Positions 8,540 through 16,723 of a stretch of DNA of 49,653 bases are shown piece by piece. The DNA lies in NCBI GenBank assembly GCA_027451525.1, contig DAIDJF010000041.1, positions 1 to 49,653 on the forward strand, given 5' to 3'. The notes below the pieces were generated by a model. The model was given only the letters and a program-made list of their open reading frames with translations. It searched no databases and was not told the origin of the DNA. The DNA comes from Ktedonobacterales bacterium. GTDB taxonomy: Bacteria; Chloroflexota; Ktedonobacteria; Ktedonobacterales; Ktedonobacteraceae. The first letter of the stretch is position 1, and every line of letters starts with the position of its first letter. The translations under genes were made by a program, and so were the position numbers.

Positions 8540-9805
8540 ATGCTGCAAAAGATATCTCATAAAGAAGAAGATAGTAAGTCGTCTTATGTACATGATGCGG
8601 AACTGGTTGAAGATAATAAGCAGGTGACGTATCAGCTTGAGGTCCTACGTCAGCCCACGGAAATTACGTCTCTCGTTGACGAGTGGCACGCGCTTTTAGC
8701 GCAAATGGAGCGCGTAACATGTTTCTCTACTCCTGAATGGCTGCTCTCCTGGTGGGAGCACTTTGGGATGCATTCACACCTGTATGTTATCATACTGCGC
8801 GCTCTCGATAGTCGAGGGACAACACTTGTTGGCATTGTCCCTTTACAGATCGACATCAGTGGGCATTTTCCTTTCTGTCTGCGCGTTATGCGCTGGTTGG
8901 GACAAAGCAACGGGGCATTGACCGATACAGTGGGCGCGTTCTTTGCTCCTGGCTATGCACAAACAGGCATGCGGGAGGTTCTGGCCTACCTCCATGCCCA
9001 TCGCGACGAGTGGGATATGCTGGCTCTTGCTCGCACATCCGCCGAGTATACGCAAGCGTTAGTCCTTTGGACACGGGAGACTGGTTTCCGTAGCCATGTA
9101 CTGGATACAATGGGCTGGCTCTCTGTTCAATTGCCGGATAGTTGGGAGCGTTACCAAAGCATGCTAAGTAAAAACTTGCGTAGCAACCTGCCGCGCTATC
9201 GCAATCGGCTTATGCGTGAAGGCTATCAGGCTCACTTTATCCCTTTGACAGAAGCACAGGACATCAGAAACGCATTACCACAATTTTTTGCACTCCATCG
9301 CCAACGTGCGCAGGCAGAGCAGATGAAGCAGCATAGCGACTATTTTGCTCATGCCGAGAGTCGCGCTTTTTTGACGCATATTGTGTCTGTGTTGGCAGAG
9401 CAGCAGCAGTGCGTACTTATGCGAATGATAATTGATGGTCAGGTTGTCGCTATGCAACTCTTGTTGATCTGTGGACGAGGCATGTCGCTATACTTTTCTG
9501 GTTTTGACCCCGCCTGGAGTCGCTACAGCGTGATGATGTTAACCACGCGGGCCAGTATTGAATACGCGATCTCACAGGGATATACCTGGATTGATTTGAC
9601 GGCGGGAGGAGGTAGTCAGGCAAAACGGCAATGGGGCAACGAAGAGCGTATGGTCTATTACGTTGTTCTCGCGCATCCAACGCTACGCGGCTATATCTCT
9701 CTCTATGCCATGAGAGTATGGCATTACATACAAAACTATCTTAAAGATGATATAGGAAAGCTCTGGCATACTTTACGGGCAATTGGAAGTAGAAAGAAGG
9801 AGTAA
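8540..9805 (+). CDS. BioF2/CelD-like GNAT acetyltransferase (Acetyltransf_6, FemAB-like)
   Basis: A 421-residue protein of the double-GNAT group found in exopolysaccharide and cellulose loci (CelD/BcsL type). Visible features are TCFSTPEWLLSWWEHF near residue 60, WERYQSMLSKNLRSNLPRYRNRL near 205, the conserved FFALHRQRA segment, VAMQLLLICGRGMSLYFSGFDPAWSRYSVMMLTT, and a C-terminal GGGSQAKRQWGNEE. The start at 8540 is preceded by GAAGGGAG. In such loci these proteins are thought to acylate sugars or add amino acids to nucleotide-sugars; the substrate here is unknown. It is followed by the next gene after three bases, so translation is probably coupled. Confidence 0.85.
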   Translation: MLQKISHKEEDSKSSYVHDAELVEDNKQVTYQLEVLRQPTEITSLVDEWHALLAQMERVTCFSTPEWLLSWWEHFGMHSHLYVIILRALDSRGTTLVGIVPLQIDISGHFPFCLRVMRWLGQSNGALTDTVGAFFAPGYAQTGMREVLAYLHAHRDEWDMLALARTSAEYTQALVLWTRETGFRSHVLDTMGWLSVQLPDSWERYQSMLSKNLRSNLPRYRNRLMREGYQAHFIPLTEAQDIRNALPQFFALHRQRAQAEQMKQHSDYFAHAESRAFLTHIVSVLAEQQQCVLMRMIIDGQVVAMQLLLICGRGMSLYFSGFDPAWSRYSVMMLTTRASIEYAISQGYTWIDLTAGGGSQAKRQWGNEERMVYYVVLAHPTLRGYISLYAMRVWHYIQNYLKDDIGKLWHTLRAIGSRKKE

Positions 9806-9808
9806 ACG

Positions 9809-11329
9809 ATGCGTGTTCTTGTGTTTGGGGTTGATGGTCTGGCATTTCGTATTATCAAGCCAATGATGCAGGCGGGATATTTGCCCCATTTTCAAGCTCT
9901 GGCTCAGGAGGGCGTGGAGGCGTGTCTGGAATCGAATTATCCGCCACTCACGCCTCCCGCGTGGATGTCGTTGGTGACAGGATTGAAACCGGCACAGCAT
10001 GGCGTCTACGATTTCTGGGAGTATAACGAGCAGGGAACTGGCCGGTTAATGACACAGCGTAAGGGTGGCAAGGCCATCTGGAAGCTCTTGAGCGAGTACG
10101 GCAAGCGGGTAATTGTCGTCAATGTCCCGCTGACCTACCCACCAGAACCGATCAACGGCATTATGGTGAGCGGCATTCAGGGCAGTAGTGAGCGTGGGAA
10201 TTGCACCTATCCGACCTCGTTTCGCGAGGAGTTATTTGCCCATGTGCCACGCTATCGTATTGATGTAGATGTTACCTCCGTTGTGCATGGTTCCTATACA
10301 CCCGCCCAAGCTGCCGTGCAGTTGATAGAACAACGTATCGCGCTCATGCGTTATCTTTTGAGCGAAAAGGTCTGGGATTTTGCTTTTATCACTTTTTGTG
10401 CGGCTGATTATCTGCAACATCTCTGCTGGGAAGACATTATAGCTCTACAACCTGACTTGATGCGTTACTATCAGTTGTTAGATGAGGCTTTGGGTTTCGC
10501 GCGCAGTACGCTAGGAAGCGATGGCTCGCTCTTTGTGGTGTCAGATCATGGTTTTCAGGGAGCAGCAACTAAATTTGCAATCAACGAATATTTACTTCGC
10601 CAACGTTGGATGCATCCCTTTGAGCAGGGACAATATTATCGTTCTCTTACACATGCCTGGGGCAAACATCTGCTCGATCGTGTAGGTCTGCTGGAACAGG
10701 GGCGTAAACTTAAATTGCGGGCAGTACACAAGCGTGGGCAGTCCTTAACTAAGGTGCAGCCCTATCTCACGCGCCAGCACTTACAAACGGCGGGCATGGG
10801 TGTGGCGTCGTGGTCAAGTTCATCAGGCGGCTTTGCTGATATCTCTATCACGCGCTCCCTTTCTGCGCAACTGATGGCGGACCTGCGCGGTTCATTGCTG
10901 GCTTTGCGTGACCCGCTCACTGGGCAACAACTCATTGCCAGTGTCTACGGCACAGAGGTTTTTGGGCAGGGACCGTTTCAGCCTTCCGATCAGCATTTGT
11001 TATTGCTACCCAGTGAGGGCTATACGTTCACACCCGCGATTGGACAGCCCTGGCTCTGGAATCGCGAACGGCATGTATTCGGAACGCACCAAAAAGATGG
11101 TGTTTTGTATGCATGTGGTCCCACGATCAAACGCGGCCAGCAGATTGCGCCCACGGCGATCTATGATCTGGTCCCAACGATCTTGCGCATTATGCACCTC
11201 CCGCAACCTGATGAGCTTGATGGACAAGTCATTGATGATCTATTCATTGATGCCGTCAAGAACGAGGAAGACCATAGCAGTTCGACGCTCGTTGCGCAAA
11301 AGCTCAAACAGCTTACATTACGTGCATGA
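9809..11329 (+). CDS. Alkaline-phosphatase-superfamily phosphodiesterase/phosphatase
   Basis: A 506-residue member of the type I phosphodiesterase/nucleotide pyrophosphatase group. The metal site begins at FGVDGLA (Asp8 region), the nucleophile region is YPPLTPPAWMSLVTGLKPAQHG (residues about 45-66), and a second metal segment is FVVSDHGFQG near 248. The C-terminal GTHQKDGVLYACGP and PTAIYDLVPTILRIMHLPQP segment with a late aspartate completes the fold typical of this family. No signal peptide is visible, so it is predicted to be cytoplasmic. A strong AAGGAG lies before the ATG. It closes the exopolysaccharide operon; it could hydrolyse or transfer a phospho-group on a precursor, but the substrate cannot be read from sequence. 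Confidence 0.85.
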   Translation: MRVLVFGVDGLAFRIIKPMMQAGYLPHFQALAQEGVEACLESNYPPLTPPAWMSLVTGLKPAQHGVYDFWEYNEQGTGRLMTQRKGGKAIWKLLSEYGKRVIVVNVPLTYPPEPINGIMVSGIQGSSERGNCTYPTSFREELFAHVPRYRIDVDVTSVVHGSYTPAQAAVQLIEQRIALMRYLLSEKVWDFAFITFCAADYLQHLCWEDIIALQPDLMRYYQLLDEALGFARSTLGSDGSLFVVSDHGFQGAATKFAINEYLLRQRWMHPFEQGQYYRSLTHAWGKHLLDRVGLLEQGRKLKLRAVHKRGQSLTKVQPYLTRQHLQTAGMGVASWSSSSGGFADISITRSLSAQLMADLRGSLLALRDPLTGQQLIASVYGTEVFGQGPFQPSDQHLLLLPSEGYTFTPAIGQPWLWNRERHVFGTHQKDGVLYACGPTIKRGQQIAPTAIYDLVPTILRIMHLPQPDELDGQVIDDLFIDAVKNEEDHSSSTLVAQKLKQLTLRA

Positions 11330-11374
11330 TCGGTGTTTATTCCTGGCTGTATGGTATGGAAAGGAATTTAGACG

Positions 11375-12301
11375 ATGGCGGGGGGTATGTGGGATAGCAG
11401 TGTTAAACGCTTAATAGCTGCCAATCCGCAAGATTTTGTCTCGTGGTTGATGCGCGATGCCGAGGTAGTGGGCGAATTATCAGGCCATCTTAATCGCGCT
11501 CTGGATGCCGACCTGCTTTATAACGTTCGTTATCAAGGCGAACCAACCATTTGTCATATCGAGATTCAGCGATATCGCGATAAGGCTATGGCTGAACGCA
11601 CCTGGGAGTACAATGTTCTCACGACGTGCAAATATAAAGAGACCGCATTGTCGTTCATTATCTATCTGAAAAAAGGCGGCAATATTGTGCCATCGCCAAT
11701 GATCAGACGTTTGAAAAATGGAACGCAAATTCATCATTTTACATTCGTCAATGTCAAGCTCTGGGAAATTCCAACAGAAGAACTGAGAGCTTGTGGCTTA
11801 AGTGGCATCTTGCCGCTATTACCGCTCACGCGGGAAGGTGGTTCGCCGCATGTAGTTGAGGAGGTGATCAAGGAACTTGAGGTGATACAAGACTTGCAGA
11901 TGCGCAAGAATCTGTTTACAATTAGTATGACGTTGGCATCTCTAGCATTGGACAAAGACGACGATAGAGCATGGCTGTACAGGAGATTTCTTATGTATCA
12001 AGACATTTTGAGAGATACAGAAATTTATCAGCTTATCATGCAAGAGGGGCGTGAACAGGGAATCAAGCAGGGGCGTGAACAAGGGATCAAGCAAGTGCGT
12101 GAGCAAGAGCTTCAAGATTTGCGCCAATTGCTACTTAGCCTTATAAGCCGCCGTTTTATCTCGTTGTATCCTACCGCGAGCAAAATTGTTGCGAAGATCA
12201 CAGCGAAAGAGACACTCCAAGGCCTGATCCTGACTGCTGGCACCGCGCGCGAGTTACAAGAGGTTCAAGATGTATTTGCGCAGCTGAAACAACAGAACTA
12301 A
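11375..12301 (+). CDS. Rpn-type recombination-promoting nuclease / PD-(D/E)XK putative transposase
   Basis: A 308-residue protein of the Rpn/transposase_31-like nuclease group. The nuclease core is seen as LNRALDADLLYNV near residue 44 followed by GEPTICHIEIQRYRDKAMAERTWEYN near 57-80, giving the D and E-x-Q of the PD-(D/E)XK fold. The C-terminal part carries an 8-residue tandem repeat (GREQGIKQ twice, then a degenerate copy) forming a charged helix, a feature I know from cyanobacterial and Chloroflexota relatives. Family members promote recA-independent recombination in E. coli. Preferred start is ATG 11375 with AAAGGA upstream; ATG 11387 is an alternative. It follows the exopolysaccharide operon by 45 bases but looks functionally unrelated. 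Confidence 0.8.
   Translation: MAGGMWDSSVKRLIAANPQDFVSWLMRDAEVVGELSGHLNRALDADLLYNVRYQGEPTICHIEIQRYRDKAMAERTWEYNVLTTCKYKETALSFIIYLKKGGNIVPSPMIRRLKNGTQIHHFTFVNVKLWEIPTEELRACGLSGILPLLPLTREGGSPHVVEEVIKELEVIQDLQMRKNLFTISMTLASLALDKDDDRAWLYRRFLMYQDILRDTEIYQLIMQEGREQGIKQGREQGIKQVREQELQDLRQLLLSLISRRFISLYPTASKIVAKITAKETLQGLILTAGTARELQEVQDVFAQLKQQN
12047..12112 (+). repeat. 24-bp in-frame tandem repeat in the Rpn-type gene
   Basis: Two complete 24-base units (12047-12070 and 12071-12094) and a degenerate partial third encode GREQGIKQ GREQGIKQ VREQ. The unit length is a multiple of three, so copy-number change would keep the frame. Confidence 0.85.
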
Positions 12302-12304
12302 GTA

Positions 12305-12363
12305 GAAGATAGAACACTGGTGGATGAAATATAACACATTTCATCCACCAGTGTTCTATCTTC
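12305..12363. terminator. Perfect 26-bp inverted repeat, bidirectional terminator
   Basis: Arms 12305-12330 and 12338-12363 are perfectly complementary over 26 bases with a 7-base loop. It lies four bases after the Rpn-type gene and overlaps the last codons and stop (12356-12358) of the convergent methyltransferase gene. A short T-run (CTTTTG) follows on the plus strand. Confidence 0.85.
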
Positions 12364-13117
12364 CTTTTGTCGCGTAGCCAATATAGGAGATGCCCATCAA
12401 AGGTCCTGGCCCTAGTTTTATGCCTCCACGTTTAAGGCCGTGTGGCATAAAACCTGTCATCTCTTGGACCTGTAGGCCGTTCTCTGTCAATACTGCGTGT
12501 AACTCATGCGGTTTGATAAACTGGTCATAGTGGTGCAAGCCGGGCACAAGCCCGATAGTGGGTACATGGCCGAGTAACCCTTCACCAATCCAGAGCAGAA
12601 CAAGACGGGCGAGAAATGTGCGGTTGATGGTATCAAAGATAAAAACGCCGCCGGGGGCTAGCACGCGCGCGATTTCGTGAATAGTTGCGCGCAAGTCCTG
12701 TACATGCTCTAGCACATCTAGACAGACAATGACGGAGAACGTGCCATCAGCAAAAGGCAACTTTTCCGCATAGCCTTGCTGAAAATACGCATTCTGACCG
12801 AGTTGGTGGTGTTGCATTTGGGCACGTGCTGTTGCTAACGCGCCTGCTGCCGGGTCGATACCAACCATAACCGCACCGTGCTGCGCCAGATTATAAGCAA
12901 TCAGGCCACCGCCACAACCGATCTCTAGAATGTCTTGCTGGCGAATTGCCTCACGTCCAAAAACGCGTTCTACCCGTTCAATGATGTAGTCACAACGTTC
13001 GTCGGTGATCTGGAAGAGCAGGCAGCTTTTATCCCACCAGTTATAGCCATTAAAAATCGTGTCCTGAGATTGCTGCTGTGGACGAAGTCGTGGCAATTTT
13101 AGCATCTCTCGCCTCAT
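12356..13117 (-). CDS. UbiG-like class I SAM-dependent methyltransferase
   Basis: A 253-residue Rossmann-fold methyltransferase. Motif I is ILEIGCGGGLIAYNL near residue 63, the acidic residue of motif II is in VGIDPAA, and motif III is IVCLDVLEHVQD. The later TINRTFLARLVLLW and HHYDQFIKPHEL segments closely resemble 3-demethylubiquinone O-methyltransferase (UbiG), but no quinone gene is nearby, so the substrate is left open. The start at 13117 is only three bases after the upstream Uma2 stop with GGAG touching the ATG; ATG 13105 has better spacing to that GGAG. Translation is probably coupled to the Uma2 gene. Confidence 0.85.
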   Translation of the reverse strand: MRREMLKLPRLRPQQQSQDTIFNGYNWWDKSCLLFQITDERCDYIIERVERVFGREAIRQQDILEIGCGGGLIAYNLAQHGAVMVGIDPAAGALATARAQMQHHQLGQNAYFQQGYAEKLPFADGTFSVIVCLDVLEHVQDLRATIHEIARVLAPGGVFIFDTINRTFLARLVLLWIGEGLLGHVPTIGLVPGLHHYDQFIKPHELHAVLTENGLQVQEMTGFMPHGLKRGGIKLGPGPLMGISYIGYATKGR

Positions 13118-13120
13118 CTC

Positions 13121-13732
13121 CTATACAAAGAATTTTCCAACCTGGACTGTTTTAATGCCCGGTGTAACATCTGATGGTATGGTTTGTTCCCCACTAAAGA
13201 GGCCGATAGGCTGGTAAGCGGCATCGTTCAAACGCAGTAGTTCGACCGTATGTGCCAGTGGATCAACAATCCAGTATTCAAAGACGCCTGCGCGTGCGTA
13301 TGTATCCTGCTTGATGCGTCGATCATAGCCTGCTGTGCTGGGGGAGGATATTTCAATGACAAGGTTTGGTGCGCCAATAATATGCGATGGTGTGATCTGA
13401 GCTGGACCATCTTTCATTATCACCAACACGTCAGGTTGTACGACCGTTTTATAATCAAGCTCTACATCAACCGGGGCAATAAAGACCTGTCCCAAGCCAG
13501 TATCCTCGATAATAGCTGACAGGTGACGAAAAATGCGAGCGGCAACCTTCTGGTGCCATATACTGGGCGCAGGCGTCATATAATATAACACTCCATCTAT
13601 TATTTCGTAGCATTGCCCATCATCTGGTAAGGCCGTATAGTGCTGATAGGTCCAGTTTCCCTGTTCTGGGCCTCTTACCCAGTCGGCGCGGGTAATAAGG
13701 AGTGGTCGCTCGGTTGTGGTCATTTCAGCCAT
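13121..13732 (-). CDS. Uma2 family putative restriction endonuclease (second copy)
   Basis: A 203-residue paralogue of the gene at 948-1589. The same signature order is visible: YEIIDGVLYYMTPAPSIWHQ, VQPDVLVIMKD, GAPNLVIEISSPSTAGYDRRIKQDTYARAGVFEYWIVDP. Nuclease residues (D, E and K equivalents) appear intact. The first ATG at 13732 has AAAGG only one base away; the ATG at 13723 has about ten bases of spacing and may be the true start. It precedes the methyltransferase gene with three bases between. Confidence 0.85.
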   Translation of the reverse strand: MAEMTTTERPLLITRADWVRGPEQGNWTYQHYTALPDDGQCYEIIDGVLYYMTPAPSIWHQKVAARIFRHLSAIIEDTGLGQVFIAPVDVELDYKTVVQPDVLVIMKDGPAQITPSHIIGAPNLVIEISSPSTAGYDRRIKQDTYARAGVFEYWIVDPLAHTVELLRLNDAAYQPIGLFSGEQTIPSDVTPGIKTVQVGKFFV

Positions 13733-13776
13733 ACCTTTCTTATTGTCGGTGACGCTCTCCCCAAATCATACCATTA

Positions 13777-15084
13777 CTATGCCTGCGGGGGAACGGCTGG
13801 CATGAGATGGTATTCCATTTTGAGGGCGATGATGCGTGTGGCGGCCTCGTCAATCCGCGCTTTAGGCAGCGTGCCATCCAGAACAGCCGCTTTAATGCCA
13901 TTAATCATATCTTCCATCTGTCCAACTCCCGTGGGGCCGAGCATCATGTCATCGCCTGCTTTGAGAGCCAGCACCGCCGCTTCTGGCATACTCCAGGTTT
14001 TCGAGATGCCCTGCATATAGAGTGCGTCGGTCAGGACTACTCCATCGTAGCCGAATTGTTTGCGCAAGATATCGGTCATGAAGATCGGCGAGAGTTCGGC
14101 GGGCATCGTAGGATCAATCGCGGGCATCAAGACATCGGTAGGCATAATCATGCCAGGGTTTTCCAGGCGGTCGGGCGATTGAATGAAGTGTTTGAATGGA
14201 GCTAGCTCAACGGCGTAAAGCTGATCTTTCGTCCGATTGACTACGGGCAGACCAACGTGGGCATCAATGCTGGCATCGCCCAGGCCGGGAAAGTGCTTAA
14301 TGCAGCCAATCGTACCGTCGCTCTGCATCGCCTGAAGGTAGGAGCCTGCGTATTGGATAACTGAGTCGGTCGTAAACCCGAAGGTGCGTGTGATCTGATC
14401 GGGTGCGTTGGGAATAAGGGCGACATCGACATCAGGGGCAAGATTAGTATTGATGCCGAGAGCAGAGAGGTCATGCGCGACCTGATGACCCTGCTGGGCC
14501 GCATAGGCAGGATTGCCCGATTCGTAAATTGAGAGTGCTGAGGGACGTGGCGGATAAATGTGAATTAAACGGTGAACGATACCTCCCTCTTCATCAGTGG
14601 AGATGAGGAGCGGGATCTTTGCACGAGCCTGCATTTGCGCGATATCACTTTTAGTCTGGTCAAAAGTTTGCATTTGAAATTCATACATAATAACGCCACC
14701 TGCATGAAGCGTATTGATCATCGTGTCCAGATCGGATGAATAGTAGGTATCGCCATATTCGACCATGATAAGTTGCCCTACCTCTTCATCGAGCGACATC
14801 CGTGCTACGTAGAGGCTGGCTAACTGCTTATCTTGCATATAGCTAGAGAGATGTTGTAGGGCGTTGCGCTGTGCGATATTCAGCGGCAGTCCAATAAATG
14901 GTCCCGTTACAGTGTCTGTCAGTGTTGTTGGACTGGGGCCTGTGAGAAGATGCTGCCCGATCAAACTCCCAGTTACGATAAGGAGAATTAACAGGCTAAT
15001 AATAGTGATAAGAAACGCTCCGGTATGAGAATTGCGCGCAGGTGGTAGATAAGATGGGGGCGGCGATTGCATGCTGTTTGCCAT
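13777..15084 (-). CDS. Membrane-anchored GH3 beta-N-acetylhexosaminidase (NagZ-like)
   Basis: A 435-residue glycoside hydrolase family 3 protein. A single N-terminal membrane helix (about residues 23-45) follows a Pro-rich cytoplasmic start, so the catalytic domain should face outside. Family features are LISTDEEGG near 160, the KHFPGLGDASIDAHVGLP segment near 261 that supplies the NagZ-type Asp-His acid/base dyad, and the nucleophile aspartate in VVLTDALYMQGI near 350. This pattern fits enzymes that cleave terminal N-acetylglucosamine, for example from peptidoglycan fragments or chitin. GGAG lies nine bases before the ATG. It is 45 bases after the dehydrogenase gene and 44 before the Uma2 gene. 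Confidence 0.9.
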   Translation of the reverse strand: MANSMQSPPPSYLPPARNSHTGAFLITIISLLILLIVTGSLIGQHLLTGPSPTTLTDTVTGPFIGLPLNIAQRNALQHLSSYMQDKQLASLYVARMSLDEEVGQLIMVEYGDTYYSSDLDTMINTLHAGGVIMYEFQMQTFDQTKSDIAQMQARAKIPLLISTDEEGGIVHRLIHIYPPRPSALSIYESGNPAYAAQQGHQVAHDLSALGINTNLAPDVDVALIPNAPDQITRTFGFTTDSVIQYAGSYLQAMQSDGTIGCIKHFPGLGDASIDAHVGLPVVNRTKDQLYAVELAPFKHFIQSPDRLENPGMIMPTDVLMPAIDPTMPAELSPIFMTDILRKQFGYDGVVLTDALYMQGISKTWSMPEAAVLALKAGDDMMLGPTGVGQMEDMINGIKAAVLDGTLPKARIDEAATRIIALKMEYHLMPAVPPQA

Positions 15085-15129
15085 TGAATATGCTCCGTTT
15101 TCCGGTTTTAGGATAGCTTTAACACAAAA

Positions 15130-16593
15130 TTACTCCTCTAGAGGAAAAGACGTATTGGTGGGTCCATCTGTCGCATCTATTTCAGGCGTGTTTGCTGGTC
15201 GTGTCGTTGTGTCTAAGGCATCTATGGCTGGGGTAGGAGGAGACGGCGCATCTGCGCTCTCAATAGGGTATGTCGGTTCTAAAGGCCGGGGGTGTTTTAT
15301 TGTGGACATAGTGTTATCAGGTCGCACGGTCGCTGTGCGTTTTGGACGAGAGGCGCGTATATTAGGCACAACAGTTGCGGGCTGGAGCGAGAAGTCGAAA
15401 ATGACTTTAATAGAGCGTGCGCGTGCCTTATCACTCGCGGTTAGGATGGCACTTTGGTAGTCGGTAAGCGCAAAGCGGTGCGTAATCAGGTCTTCTGGAT
15501 GTAAAAGACGCTCTTCCATAAGTTCAAGGACGATATCCAAAGTGGGGCGTCGTCTGTGTGTGCCTGGAGGCCAGGTTTCCATGCCCTGCCCACGTGTGCC
15601 TAGCAGGTTGATCTCCTGATACCAAATGGGTGAGAGATCGAGGCGCAACTGGCGCGTATCTTGTCCTACCAAAATGACTGTGCCGTTCGCGCGCGTCCAG
15701 CGCAAAGCGTCATAAAGTGTTTTGTGGCTACCGATAGTATCATAAATGATATCGTAGCCGCCGAGCAGCATGACATTATTGAGTAGACCATGATATAACT
15801 GTGCGCTCGTGGTGCGGCGCACTTCATTATAACTGTCTTGTGGATAGATAATATGGCTGGCTCCCAGGCGCATAGCCTGCTCGATCTGAAAAGGGTGACG
15901 TGCCATAATGCTGATTTCGGCTTGTGGGACAAGCGTATGTACAATGTGGAGTGTAAGCAAGCCCATCGTCCCGGCCCCGATAATGAGCACACGATCAGTT
16001 AGCTCTGGACGGCAGCGTTCTACCGCATGCAATGCAATGGCTGTTGGTTCGAGCATTACAATTTGCTCATCGCTCAGTTGAGAGGTGACCTTAAAAAGCT
16101 GCTGGGCTGGTAAAAGCATCTCTTCGCTCCAGCCACCGCCAATTGGTTGCGGGCCGGGCAAATCTCCGCGCTCGCATAGTTGATAATTGCCGTTAGCGCA
16201 GGCGCGACAAAAAGGTTGCGCACCGCTGGAGAGGCAGTTAGGGCCATACTGAAGAACCACGCGGTCGCCAACTTCAAGGTTTTTTACATCGTCGCCTATT
16301 TCAATGATCTCGCCAACAACTTCGTGACCCAGATAGCGGTGGCTATAGCCGGGAATAGCCGCTGCTGCTGTGCGCAAGCCGCTTTGTCCGCGAATGAGAC
16401 GGAGGTCGTTACCATCTATGCCACTCAAGCGATTGCGTACCCGTACCCAGGTAGTCGCTGGTAGAGGTTGGCGGGGGAGATTCTGGACTTGCAATGGAGC
16501 AAAGGAGGTAAAATACGCACCTCTCCAGATGCGTCCAAGTAATCGAACGGGAAAGACACGCTGGGGAGCAAGATCAACCGTTGAGGTCCACAT
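15130..16593 (-). CDS. Zinc-type medium-chain dehydrogenase with altered catalytic site and Pro/Thr-rich tail
   Basis: A 487-residue MDR-superfamily oxidoreductase. The GroES-like half has RNRLSGIDGNDLRL, in which Asp60 occupies the position of the usual catalytic-zinc cysteine, then LGHEVVGEI (His90, Glu91). The structural-zinc cysteines appear kept as Cys120, Cys129, Cys132 and Cys140, with an enlarged gap after the first. The Rossmann motif is VLIIGAGTMGLL near 203. After about residue 405 there is a 75-80 residue Pro/Thr/Ala-rich, apparently disordered extension. The ATG at 16593 follows AAAGGTGG. The substrate is unknown; the neighbouring GH3 enzyme hints at sugar metabolism, but this is weak. 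Confidence 0.85.
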   Translation of the reverse strand: MWTSTVDLAPQRVFPVRLLGRIWRGAYFTSFAPLQVQNLPRQPLPATTWVRVRNRLSGIDGNDLRLIRGQSGLRTAAAAIPGYSHRYLGHEVVGEIIEIGDDVKNLEVGDRVVLQYGPNCLSSGAQPFCRACANGNYQLCERGDLPGPQPIGGGWSEEMLLPAQQLFKVTSQLSDEQIVMLEPTAIALHAVERCRPELTDRVLIIGAGTMGLLTLHIVHTLVPQAEISIMARHPFQIEQAMRLGASHIIYPQDSYNEVRRTTSAQLYHGLLNNVMLLGGYDIIYDTIGSHKTLYDALRWTRANGTVILVGQDTRQLRLDLSPIWYQEINLLGTRGQGMETWPPGTHRRRPTLDIVLELMEERLLHPEDLITHRFALTDYQSAILTASDKARARSIKVIFDFSLQPATVVPNIRASRPKRTATVRPDNTMSTIKHPRPLEPTYPIESADAPSPPTPAIDALDTTTRPANTPEIDATDGPTNTSFPLEE

Positions 16594-16723
16594 GGCTCTA
16601 ATCCACCTTTGTCTAGCATTGTGACGCCTGAGAACAGAAAAAATATCTGCTACACAGCAACATGAGCTAGTGTACCATGTTCGCCTATTCTGGTCAACGG
16701 AGTAGGAGAATAAGCCAGCTTGC

